A stretch of DNA of 64,000 nucleotides from Prosapia bicincta (lineage: Eukaryota; Arthropoda; Insecta; Hemiptera; Cercopidae): NCBI GenBank assembly GCA_036971475.1, contig JBAIZL010000002.1, positions 131,298,740-131,362,739 of the forward strand, read 5' to 3'. This document shows positions 1 to 10,598 of the stretch, one piece after another. The position numbers and the translations under genes are program-made. Position 1 is the stretch's first letter; each line of letters opens with the position of its first letter. The notes beneath the pieces were generated by a model. That model had not been told where the DNA came from. It saw nothing but the letters and a program-made list of their open reading frames with translations, and did no database searches.

Positions 1-171
1 TTATAGGGGCTATGGCAATTTTCATATATTTGCTCTAAAAAAAATGCATGAATTATAGTTCATGGATTTTGCGATTTCTACAAAAAATGGATTTCTCATT
101 TCAAAAGCATAACTAACGTAGAATCGACCATAGATTCGCATTGTGCACTTAGAATTGAACTATAATAAGTA

Positions 172-342
172 TTATAGGAGCTATGGCAATTTTCATATAT
201 TTGCTCTAAAAAAAATGCATGAATTATAGTTCATGGATTTTGCGATTTCTACAAAAAATGGATTTCTCATTTAAAAAGCATAAATAACGTAGAATCGACC
301 ATAGATTCGCATTGTGCACTTAGAATTGATCTATAATACGTA
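172..342 (+). repeat. Reference monomer of the 171 bp satellite
   Basis: This is one complete monomer close to consensus, from TTATAGG to the base before the next TTATAGG. In monomer numbering it carries AATTTT (17-22), an A8 run (37-44), an inverted repeat CATGAA-TTATAG-TTCATG (47-64), TTTT (67-70), an A6 run (82-87), an A5 run (102-106), an inverted repeat GAATC/GATTC (121-137) and the palindrome GTGCAC (143-148). The junction with the next monomer forms an 18 bp palindrome or near-palindrome. Diagnostic variable sites are TTTC/TTTA near 100-102, AACTAAC/AAATAAC near 110-117, CGTAG/CGCAG near 117-121, GAAC/GATC at 157-160 and TAAGTA/TACGTA at 166-171. Confidence 0.9.
218..235. other. Inverted repeat within the monomer: CATGAA - 6 nt - TTCATG
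   Basis: Monomer positions 47-64. The arms are six perfect base pairs around the spacer TTATAG. In the consensus the stem could extend by four A/T-rich pairs past a single G-G mismatch. Nearly every monomer has it; exceptions are the three copies with a 14 bp deletion (about 20905, 22258 and 25150). Confidence 0.85.
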
Positions 343-348
343 TTATAG
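331..348. other. 18 bp perfect palindrome at a monomer junction (TACGTA variant)
   Basis: CTATAATACGTATTATAG reads the same on both strands. It spans monomer position 160 to position 6 of the next copy. Many junctions carry this form (for example 673-690); the commoner TAAGTA form keeps both 8 bp arms, CTATAATA and TATTATAG, around a central AG. A dyad is therefore present at most junctions in the array. Confidence 0.85.
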
Positions 349-1022
349 GAGCTATGGCAATTTTCATATATTTGCTCTAAAAAAAATTCATGAATTATAG
401 TTCATGGATTTTGCGATTTCTACAAAAAATGGATTTCTCATTTCAAAAGCATAAATAACGTAGAATCGACCATAGATTCGCATTGTGCACTTAGAATTGA
501 ACTATAATAAGTATTATAGGAGCTATGGCAATTTTCATATATTTGCTCCAAAAAAAATGCATGAATTATAGTTCATGGATTTTGCGATTTCTACAAAAAA
601 TGGATTTCTCATTTCAAAAGCATAACTAACGTAGAATCGACCATAGATTCGCATTGTGCACTTAGAATTGATCTATAATACGTATTATAGGAGCTATGGC
701 TATTTTCATATATTTGCTCTAAAAAAAATTCATGAATTATAGTTCATGGATTTTGCGATTTCTACAAAAAATGGATTTCTCATTTCAAAATCATAAATAA
801 CGTAGAATCGACCATACATTCGCATTGTGCACTTAGAATTGATCTATAATAAGTATTATAGGAGCTATGGCAATTTTCATATATTTGCTCTAAAAAAAAT
901 GCATGAATTATAGTTCATGGATTTTGCGATTTCTACAAAAAATGGATTTCTCATTTAAAAAGCATAAATAACGCAGAATCGACCATAGATTCGCATTGTG
1001 CACTTAGAATTGAACTATAATA

Positions 1023-2563
1023 CGTATTATAGGAGCTATGGCTATTTTCATATATTTGCTCTAAAAAAAATGCATGAATTATAGTTCATGGATTTTGCAA
1101 ATTCTACAAAAAATGGATTTCTCATTTCAAAAGCATTACTAACGTAGAATCGACCATAGATTCGCATTGTGCACTTAGAATTGATCTATAATAAGTATTA
1201 TAGGAGCTATGGCAATTTTCATATATTTGCTCTAAAAAAAATGCATGAATTATAGTTCATGGATTTTGCGATTTCAACAAAAAATGGATTTCTCATTTAA
1301 AAAGCATAAATAACTTAGAATAGACCATAGATTCGCATTGTGCACTTAGAATTGATCTATTATAAGTATTATAGGAGCTATGGCAATTTTCATATATTTG
1401 CTCTAAAAAAAATGCATGAATTATAGTTCATGGATTTTGCGATTTCTACAAAAAATGGATTTCTCAAATAAAAAGCACAAATAACGTAGAATCGACCATA
1501 GATTCGCATTGTGCACTTAGAATTGAACTATAATAAGTATTATAGGAGCAATGGCAATTTTCATATATTTGCTCTAAAAAAAATGCATGAATTATAGTTC
1601 ATGGATTTTGCGATTTCTACAAAAAATGGATTTCTCATTTCAAAAGCATAAATAACGTAGAATCGACCATAGATTCGCATTGTGCACTTAGAATTGATCT
1701 ATAATACGTATTATAGGAGCTATGGCAATTTTCATATATTTGCTCTAAAAAAAATCCATGAATTATAGTTCATGGATTTTGCGATTTCTACAAAAAATGG
1801 ATTTCTCATTTAAAAAGCATAAATAACGTAGAATCGACCATAGATTCGCATTGTGCACTTAGAATTGAACTATAATAAGTATTATAGGAGCTATGGCAAT
1901 TTTCATATAATTGCTCTAAAAAAAATACATGAATTATAGTTCATGGTTTTTGCGATTTCTACAAAAAATGGATTTCTCATTTAAAAAGCATAAATAACGT
2001 AGAATCGACCATAGATTCGCATTGTGCACTTAGAATTGATCTATAATAAGTATTATAGGAGCTATGGCAATTTTCATATATTTGCTCTAAAAAAAATGCA
2101 TGAATTATAGTTCATGGATTTTGCGATTTCTACAAAATATGGATTTCTCATTTCAAAAGCATAAATAACGTAGAATCGAACATAGATTCGCATTGTGCAC
2201 TTAGAATTGAACTATAATAAGTATTATAGGAGCTATGGCAATTTTCATATATTTGCTCCAAAAAAAATGCATGAATTATAGTTCATGGATTTTGCGATTT
2301 CTACAAAAAATGGATTTCTCATTTCAAAAGCATAAATAACGTAGAATCGACCATAGATTCGCATTGTGCACTTAGAATTGAACTATAATAATATTATAGG
2401 AGCTATGGCAATTTTCATATTTTGCTCTAAAAAAAATGCATGAATTATAGTTCATGTATTTTGCGATTTCTACAAAAAATGGATTTCTCATTTAAAAAGC
2501 ATAAATAACGCAGAATCGACCATAGATTCGCATTGTGCACTTAGAATTGAACTATAATAAGTA
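1023..2563 (+). repeat. Satellite monomers without clear higher-order unit
   Basis: Nine monomers mix the TTTC and TTTA types. Local variants include TTGCAAATTC near 1095, AAATCCATG near 1754 (which makes a perfect 12 bp stem) and a monomer near 2400 shortened by about 3 bp by the lost bases in ATAATATTATAGG and CATATTTTG. I saw no gene or foreign sequence. Confidence 0.8.
1751..1780. other. Perfect 12 bp inverted repeat, left-arm variant
   Basis: The left arm AAAATCCATGAA and right arm TTCATGGATTTT are exact reverse complements around TTATAG. A G-to-C change in the left arm (TCCATG for TGCATG) removes the usual G-G mismatch. Confidence 0.85.
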
Positions 2564-3247
2564 TTATAGGAGCTATGGCAATTTTCAAATATTTGCTCTA
2601 AAAAAAATGCATGAATTATAGTTCATGGATTTTGCGATTTCTACAAAAAATGGATTTCTCATTTCAAAAGCATAACTAACGTAGAATCGACCATAGATTC
2701 GCATTGTGCACTTCGAATTGAACTATAATAAGTATTATAGGAGCTATGGCAATTTTCATATATTTGCTCTAAAAAAAATGCATGAATTATAGTTCATGGA
2801 TTTTGCGATTTCTACAAAAAATGGATTTCTCATTTAAAAAGCATAAATAACGCAGAATCGACCATAGATTCGCATTGTGGACTAGGAATTGAACTATAAT
2901 AAGTATTATAGGAGCTATGGCAATTTTCATATATTTGCTCTAAAAAAAATGCATGAATTATAGTTCATGGATTTTGCGATTTCTACAAAAAATGGATTTC
3001 TCATTTCAAAAGCATAACTAACGTAGAATCGACCATAGATTCGCATTGTGCACTTCGAATTGAACTATAATAAGTATTATAGGAGCTATGGCAATTTTCA
3101 TATATTTGATCTAAAAAAAATGCATGAATTATAGTTCATGGATTTTGCGATTTCTACAAAAAATGGATTTCTCATTTAAAAAGCATAAATAACGCAGAAT
3201 CGACCATAGATTCGCATTGTGCACTAGGAATTGAACTATAATAAGTA
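2564..3247 (+). repeat. Tandem duplication of a 2-monomer unit (342 bp x 2)
   Basis: 2564-2905 and 2906-3247 share the rare CACTTCGAATTG (about 2711 and 3053) and the rare ACTAGGAATTG (about 2881 and 3223), each exactly 342 bp apart. The first monomer of each pair is the TTTC/ACTAACG type and the second the TTTA/AACGCAG type, so the duplicated unit is a heterodimer. Confidence 0.88.
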
Positions 3248-4444
3248 TTATAGGAGCTATGGCAATTTTCATATATTTGCTCTAAAAAAAATGCATGAAT
3301 TATAGTTCATGGATTTTGCGATTTCTACAAAAAATGGATTTCTCATTTCAAAAGCATAACTAACGTAGAATCGACCATAGATTCGCATTGTGCACTTAGA
3401 ATTGATCTATAATACGTATTATAGGAGCTACGGCAATTTTCATATATTTGCTCTAAAAAAAATGCATGAATTATAGTTCATGGATTTTGCGATTTCTACA
3501 AAAAATGGATTTCTCATTTAAAAAGCATAAATAACGTAGAATCGACCATAGATTCGCATTGTGCACTTAGAATTGATCTATAATACGTATTATAGGAGCT
3601 ATGGCAATTTTCATATATTTGCTCTAAAAAAAATTCATGAATTATAGTTCATGGATTTTGCGATTTCTACAAAAAATGGATTTCTCATTTCAAAAGCATA
3701 AGTAACGTAGAATCGACCATAGATTCGCATTGTGCACTTAGAATTGAACTATAATAAGTATTATAGGAGCTATGGCAATTTTCATATATTTGCTCCAAAA
3801 AAAATGCATGAATTATAGTTCATGGATTTTGCGATTTCTACAAAAAATGGATTTCTCATTTCAAAAGCATAACTAACGTAGAATCGACCATAGATTCGCA
3901 TTGTGCACTTAGAATTGAACTATAATAAGTATTATAGGAGCTATGGCAATTTTCATATATTTGCTCCAAAAAAAATGCATGAATTATAGTTCATGGATTT
4001 TGCGATTTCTACAAAAAATGGATTTCTCATTTAAAAAGCATAAATAACGCAGAATCGACCATAGATTCGCATTGTGCACTTAGAATTGAACTATAATAAG
4101 TATTATAGGAGCTATGGCAATTTTCATATTTTGCTCTAAAAAAAATGCATGAATTATAGTTCATGGATTTTGCGATTTCTACAAAAAATGGATTTCTCAT
4201 TTCAAAAGCATTAATAACGTAGAATCGACCATAGATTCGCATTGTGCACTTAGAATTGATCTATATTAAGTATTATAGGAGCTATGGCAATTTTCATATA
4301 TTTGCTCTAAAAAAAATGCATGAATTATAGTTCATGTATTTTGCGATTTCTACAAAAAATGGATTTCTCATTTAAAAAGCATAAATAACGCAGAATCGAC
4401 CATAGATTCGCATTGTGCACTTGAGAATTGATCTATAATAAGTA
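3248..4444 (+). repeat. Satellite monomers, mixed types
   Basis: Seven monomers. One at about 3429 carries the GCTACGGCAA variant that later marks the 6-monomer HOR, so that subtype is already present here as a single copy. A monomer near 4120 has CATATTTTG in place of CATATATTTG. A CTTGAGAATTG insertion occurs near 4420. No gene seen. Confidence 0.8.
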
Positions 4445-5470
4445 TTATAGGAGCTATGGCAATTTTCATATATTTGCTCTAACAAAAATGCATGAATTAT
4501 AGTTCATGGATTTTGCGATTTATACAAAAAATGGATTTCTCATTTCAAAAGCATAACTAACGTAGAATCGACCATAGATTCGCATTGTGCACTTAGAATT
4601 GATCTATAATAAGTATTATAGGAGCTATGGCAATTTTCATATATTTGCTCTAAAAAAAATACATGAATTATAGTTCATGGTTTTTGCGATTTCTACAAAA
4701 AATGGATTTCTCATTTAAAAAGCATAAATAACGTAGAATCGACCATAGATTCGCATTGTGCACTTAGAATTGATCTATATTAAGTATTATAGGAGCTATG
4801 GCAATTTTCATATATTTGCTCTAAAAAAAATGCATGAATTATAGTTCATGGATTTTGCGATTTCTACAAAAAATGGATTTCTCATTTAAAAAGCATAAAT
4901 AACGCAGAATCGACCATAGATTCGCATTGTGCACTTAGAATTGAACTATAAAAAGTATTATAGGGGCTATGGCAATTTTCATATATTTGCTCTAACAAAA
5001 ATGCATGAATTATAGTTCATGGATTTTGCGATTTCTACAAAAAATGGATTTCTCATTTCAAAAGCATAACTAACGTAGAATCGACCATAGATTCGCATTG
5101 TGCACTTAGAATTGATCTATAATAAGTATTATAGGAGCTATGGCAATTTTCATATATTTGCTCTAAAAAAAATACATGAATTATAGTTCATGGTTTTTGC
5201 GATTTCTACAAAAAATGGATTTCTCATTTAAAAAGCATAAATAACGTAGAATCGACCATAGATTCGCATTGTGCACTTAGAATTGATCTATATTAAGTAT
5301 TATAGGAGCTATGGCAATTTTCATATATTTGCTCTAAAAAAAATGCATGAATTATAGTTCATGGATTTTGCGATTTCTACAAAAAATGGATTTCTCATTT
5401 AAAAAGCATAAATAACGCAAAATCGACCATAGATTAGCATTGTGCACTTAGAATTGAATTATAATAAGTA
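4445..5470 (+). repeat. Tandem duplication of a 3-monomer unit (513 bp x 2)
   Basis: 4445-4957 and 4958-5470 share CTCTAACAAAAATG (about 4478 and 4991), the paired variants ATACATG and CATGGTTTTTG, and GATCTATATTAAG, all 513 bp apart. Copy 2 has AACGCAAAATC near 5416 where copy 1 has AACGCAGAATC, a later point mutation. Confidence 0.88.
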
Positions 5471-6492
5471 TTATAGGGGCTATGGCAATTTTCATATATT
5501 TGCTCTAAAAAAAATGCATGAATTATAGTTCATGGATTTTGCGATTTCTACAAAAAATGGATTTCTCATTTCAAAAGCATAACTAACGTAGAATCGACCA
5601 TAGATTCGCATTGTGCACTTAGAATTGAACTATAATAAGTATTATAGGAGCTATGGCAATTTTCATATATTTGCTCTAAAAAAAATGCATGAATTATAGT
5701 TCATGGATTTTGCGATTTCTACAAAAAATGGATTTCTCATTTAAAAAGCATAAATAACGTAGAATCGACCATAGATTCGCATTGTGCACTTAGAATTGAT
5801 CTATAATACGTATTATAGGAGCTATGGCAATTTTCATATATTTGCTCTAAAAAAAATTCATGAATTATAGTTCATGGATTTTGCGATTTCTACAAAAAAT
5901 GGATTTCTCATTTCAAAAGCATAAATAACGTAGAATCGACCATAGATTCGCATTGTGCACTTAGAATTGAACTATAATAAGTATTATAGGAGCTATGGCA
6001 ATTTTCATATATTTGCTCCAAAAAAAATGCATGAATTATAGTTCATGGATTTTGCGATTTCTACAAAAAATGGATTTCTCATTTCAAAAGCATAACTAAC
6101 GTAGAATCGACCATAGATTCGCATTGTGCACTTAGAATTGATCTATAATACGTATTATAGGAGCTATGGCTATTTTCATATATTTGCTCTAAAAATAATT
6201 CATGAATTATAGTTCATGGATTTTGCGATTTCTACAAAAAATGGATTTCTCATTTCAAAATCATAAATAACGTAGAATCGACCATACATTCGCATTGTGC
6301 ACTTAGAATTGATCTATAATAAGTATTATAGGAGCTATGGCAATTTTCATATATTTGCTCTAAAAAAAATGCATGAATTATAGTTCATGGATTTTGCGAT
6401 TTCTACAAAAAATGGATTTCTCATTTAAAAAGCATAAATAACGCAGAATCGACCATAGATTCGCATTGTGCACTTAGAATTGAACTATAATA
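5471..6492 (+). repeat. Duplicated block A, copy 2 (6 monomers)
   Basis: Near-identical copy of 1-1022, sharing its full ordered set of private variants, including CCATACATTCG near 6285. It begins exactly where the 3-monomer tandem duplication ending at 5470 stops, so an exchange breakpoint is likely at that junction. Confidence 0.9.
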
Positions 6493-7180
6493 AGTATTAT
6501 AGGGGCTATGGCAATTTTCATATATTTTCTCTAAAAAAAATGCATGAATTATAGTTCATGGATTTTGCGATTTCTACAAAAAATGGATTTCTCATTTCAA
6601 AAGCATAACTGACGTAGAATCGACCATAGATTCGCATTGTGCACTTAGAATTGATCTATAATAAGTATTATAGGAGATATGGCAATTTTCATATATTTGC
6701 TCTAAAAAAAATGCATGAATTATAGTTCATGGATTTTGCGATTTCTACAAAAAATGGATTTCTCATTTAAAAAGCATAAATAACGTAGAATCGACCATAG
6801 ATTCGCATTGTGCACTTAGAATTGAACTATAATAAGTATTATAGGAGCTATGGCAATTTTCATATATTTGCTCTAAAAAAAATGCATGAATTATAGTTCA
6901 TGGATTTTGCGATTTCTACAAAAAATGGATTTCTCATTTCAAAAGCATAAATAACGTAGAATCGACCATAGATTCGCATTGTGCACTTAGAATTGATCTA
7001 TAATAAGTATTATAGGAGCTATGGCAATTTTCATATATTTGCTCTAAAAAAAATGCATGAATTATAGTTCATGGATTTTGCGATTTCTACAAAAAATGGA
7101 TTTCTCATTTAAAAAGCATAAATAACGTAGAATCGACCATAGATTCGCATTGTGCACTTAGAATTGATCTATAATACGTA
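6493..7180 (+). repeat. Satellite monomers at the edge of the 6-monomer HOR
   Basis: Four monomers with TATTTTCTC near 6525, ACTGACG near 6608 and GGAGATATGG near 6673 as private variants. No gene or foreign sequence seen. From 7181 onward the array takes on regular 6-monomer structure. Confidence 0.78.
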
Positions 7181-8034
7181 TTATAGGAGCTACGGCAATT
7201 TTCATATATTTGCTCTAAAAAAAATCATGAATTATAGTTCATGGATTTTGCGATTTCTACAAAAAATGGATTTCTCATTTCAAAAGCATAACTAACGTAG
7301 AATCGACCATAGATTCGCATTGTGCACTTAGAATTGATCTATAATAAGTATTATAGGAGCTATGGCAATTTTCATATATTTGCTCAAAAAAAAATGCATG
7401 AATTATAGTTCATGGATTTTGCGATTTCTACAAAAAATGGATTTCTCATTTAAAAAGCATAAATAACGCAGAATCGACCATAGATTCGCATTGTGCACTT
7501 AGAATTGAACTATAATAAGTATTATAGGAGCTATGGCAATTTTCATATATTTGCTCTAAAAAAAATGCATGAATTATAGTTCATGGATTTTGCGATTTCT
7601 ACAAAAAATGGATTTCTCATTTCAAAAGCATAACTAACGTAGAATCGACCATAGATTCGCATTGTGCACTTAGAATTGATCTATAATAAGTATTATAGGA
7701 GCTATGGCAATTTTCATATATTTGCTCTAAAAAAAATGCATGAATTATAGTTCATGGATTTTGCGATTTCTACAAAAAATGGATTTCTCATTTCAAAAGC
7801 ATAACTAACGTAGAATCGACCATAGATTCGCATTGTGCACTTAGAATTGAACTATAATAAGTATTATAGGAGCTATGGCAATTTTCATATATTTGCTCTA
7901 AAAAAAATGCATGAATTATAGTTCATGGATTTTGCGATTTCTACAAAAAATGGATTTCTCATTTAAAAAGCATAAATAACGTAGAATCGACCATAGATTC
8001 GCATTGTGCACTTAGAATTGATCTATAATACGTA

Positions 8035-10290
8035 TTATAGGAGCTACGGCAATTTTCATATATTTGCTCTAAAAAAAATCATGAATTATAGTTCATGGAT
8101 TTTGCGATTTCTACAAAAAATGGATTTCTCATTTCAAAAGCATAACTAACGTAGAATCGACCATAGATTCGCATTGTGCACTTAGAATTGATCTATAATA
8201 AGTATTATAGGAGCTATGGCAATTTTCATATATTTGCTCAAAAAAAAATGCATGAATTATAGTTCATGGATTTTGCGATTTCTACAAAAAATGGATTTCT
8301 CATTTAAAAAGCATAAATAACGCAGAATCGACCATAGATTCGCATTGTGCACTTAGAATTGAACTATAATAAGTATTATAGGAGCTATGGCAATTTTCAT
8401 ATATTTGCTCTAAAAAAAATGCATGAATTATAGTTCATGGATTTTGCGATTTCTACAAAAAATGGATTTCTCATTTCAAAAGCATAACTAACGTAGAATC
8501 GACCATAGATTCGCATTGTGCACTTAGAATTGATCTATAATAAGTATTATAGGAGCTATGGCAATTTTCATATATTTGCTCTAAAAAAAATGCATGAATT
8601 ATAGTTCATGGATTTTGCGATTTCTACAAAAAATGGATTTCTCATTTCAAAAGCATAACTAACGTAGAATCGACCATAGATTCGCATTGTGCACTTAGAA
8701 TTGAACTATAATAAGTATTATAGGAGCTATGGCAATTTTCATATATTTGCTCTAAAAAAAATGCATGAATTATAGTTCATGGATTTTGCGATTTCTACAA
8801 AAAATGGATTTCTCATTTCAAAAGCATAAATAACGTAGAATCGACCATAGATTCGCATTGTGCACTTAGAATTGATCTATAATAAGTATTATAGGAGCTA
8901 TGGCAATTTTCATATATTTGCTCTAAAAAAAATGCATGAATTATAGTTCATGGATTTTGCGATTTCTACAAAAAATGGATTTCTCATTTAAAAAGCATAA
9001 ATAACGTAGAATCGACCATAGATTCGCATTGTGCACTTAGAATTGATCTATAATACGTATTATAGGAGCTACGGCAATTTTCATATATTTGCTCTAAAAA
9101 AAATGCATGAATTATAGTTCATGGATTTTGCGATTTCTACAAAAAATGGATTTCTCATTTCAAAAGCATAACTAACGTAGAATCGACCATAGATTCGCAT
9201 TGTGCACTTAGAATTGATCTATAATAAGTATTATAGGAGCTATGGCAATTTTCATATATTTGCTCAAAAAAAAATGCATGAATTATAGTTCATGGATTTT
9301 GCGATTTCTACAAAAAATGGATTTCTCATTTAAAAAGCATAAATAACGCAGAATCGACCATAGATTCGCATTGTGCACTTAGAATTGATCTATAATAAGT
9401 ATTATAGGAGCTATGGCAATTTTCATATATTTGCTCAAAAAAAAATGCATGAATTATAGTTCATGGATTTTGCGATTTCTACAAAAAATGGATTTCTCAT
9501 TTAAAAAGCATAAATAACGCAGAATCGACCATAGATTCGCATTGTGCACTTAGAATTGAACTATAATAAGTATTATAGGAGCTATGGCAATTTTCATATA
9601 TTTGCTCTAAAAAAAATGCATGAATTATAGTTCATGGATTTTGCGATTTCTACAAAAAATGGATTTCTCATTTCAAAAGCATAACTAACGTAGAATCGAC
9701 CATAGATTCGCATTGTGCACTTAGAATTGAACTATAATAAGTATTATAGGAGCTATGGCAATTTTCAAATATTTGCTCTAAAAAAAATGCATGAATTATA
9801 GTTCATGGATTTTGCGATTTCTACAAAAAATGGATTTCTCATTTCAAAAGCATAACTAACGTAGAATCGACCATAGATTCGCATTGTGCACTTAGAATTG
9901 AACTATAATAAGTATTATAGGAGCTATGGCAATTTTCATATATTTGCTCTAAAAAAAATGCATGAATTATAGTTCATGGATTTTGCGATTTCTACAAAAA
10001 ATGGATTTCTCATTTAAAAAGCATAAATAACGCAGAATCGACCATAGATTCGCATTGTGCACTTAGAATTGAACTATAATAAGTATTATAGGAGCTATGG
10101 CAATTTTCATATATTTGCTCTAAAAAAAATGCATGAATTATAGTTCATGGATTTTGCGATTTCTACAAAAAATGGATTTCTCATTTCAAAAGCATACCTA
10201 ACGTAGAATCGACCATAGATTCGCATTGTGCACTTAGAATTGATCTATAATAAGTATTATAGGAGCTATGGCAATTTTCATATATTTGCT
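8035..10290 (+). repeat. 15-monomer HOR block, copy 1
   Basis: Matches 10599-12855 at an offset of 2,564 bp (15 monomers minus 1 bp). Shared markers in order are AAAAATCATGAATT after the TACGG start, two adjacent CTCAAAAAAAAATG monomers, TTTTCAAATATTTG (about 9767 and 12331) and GCATACCTAACG (10192 and 12756). It consists of one 6-monomer unit (8035-9059) and most of a 9-monomer unit. Confidence 0.87.
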
Positions 10291-10598
10291 CTAAAAAAAA
10301 TGCATGAATTATAGTTCATGGATTTTGCGATTTCTACAAAAAATGGATTTCTCATTTAAAAAGCATAAATAACGCAGAATCGACCATAGATTCGCATTGT
10401 GCACTTAGAATTGAACTATAATAAGTATTATAGGAGCTATGGCAATTTTCATATATTTGCTCTAAAAAAAATGCATGAATTATAGTTCATGGATTTTGCG
10501 ATTTCTACAAAAAATGGATTTCTCATTTAAAAAGCATAAATAACGTAGAATCGACCATAGATTCGCATTGTGCACTTAGAATTGATCTATAATACGTA

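Larger units (their letters stand above)
1..1022 (+). repeat. Duplicated block A, copy 1 (6 monomers)
   Basis: This block matches 5471-6492 at a constant offset of 5,470 bp. Shared private markers are TTATAGGGGC at the start, the CTCCAAAA variant, GGCTATTTTC, TCATAAATAACG and the rare CCATACATTCG. By eye I saw one substitution between the copies (A at about 726 versus T at 6196). Similarity stops where this copy reads TACGTATTATAGGAGC and the other reads TAAGTATTATAGGGGC. The left end may extend beyond the window. Confidence 0.9.

Noticed and set aside
305..321. CENP-B box (NTTCGNNNNANNCGGGN) at ATTCGCATTGTGCACTT
   Set aside because: Only the TTCG part and one later C match. The central A and the CGGG core are absent, and no variant in the array restores them.
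160..348. TATAAT/TATTATA motifs as bacterial-type promoters
   Set aside because: They are part of the AT-rich monomer junction in every copy, with no downstream gene and no spaced -35 element of note.
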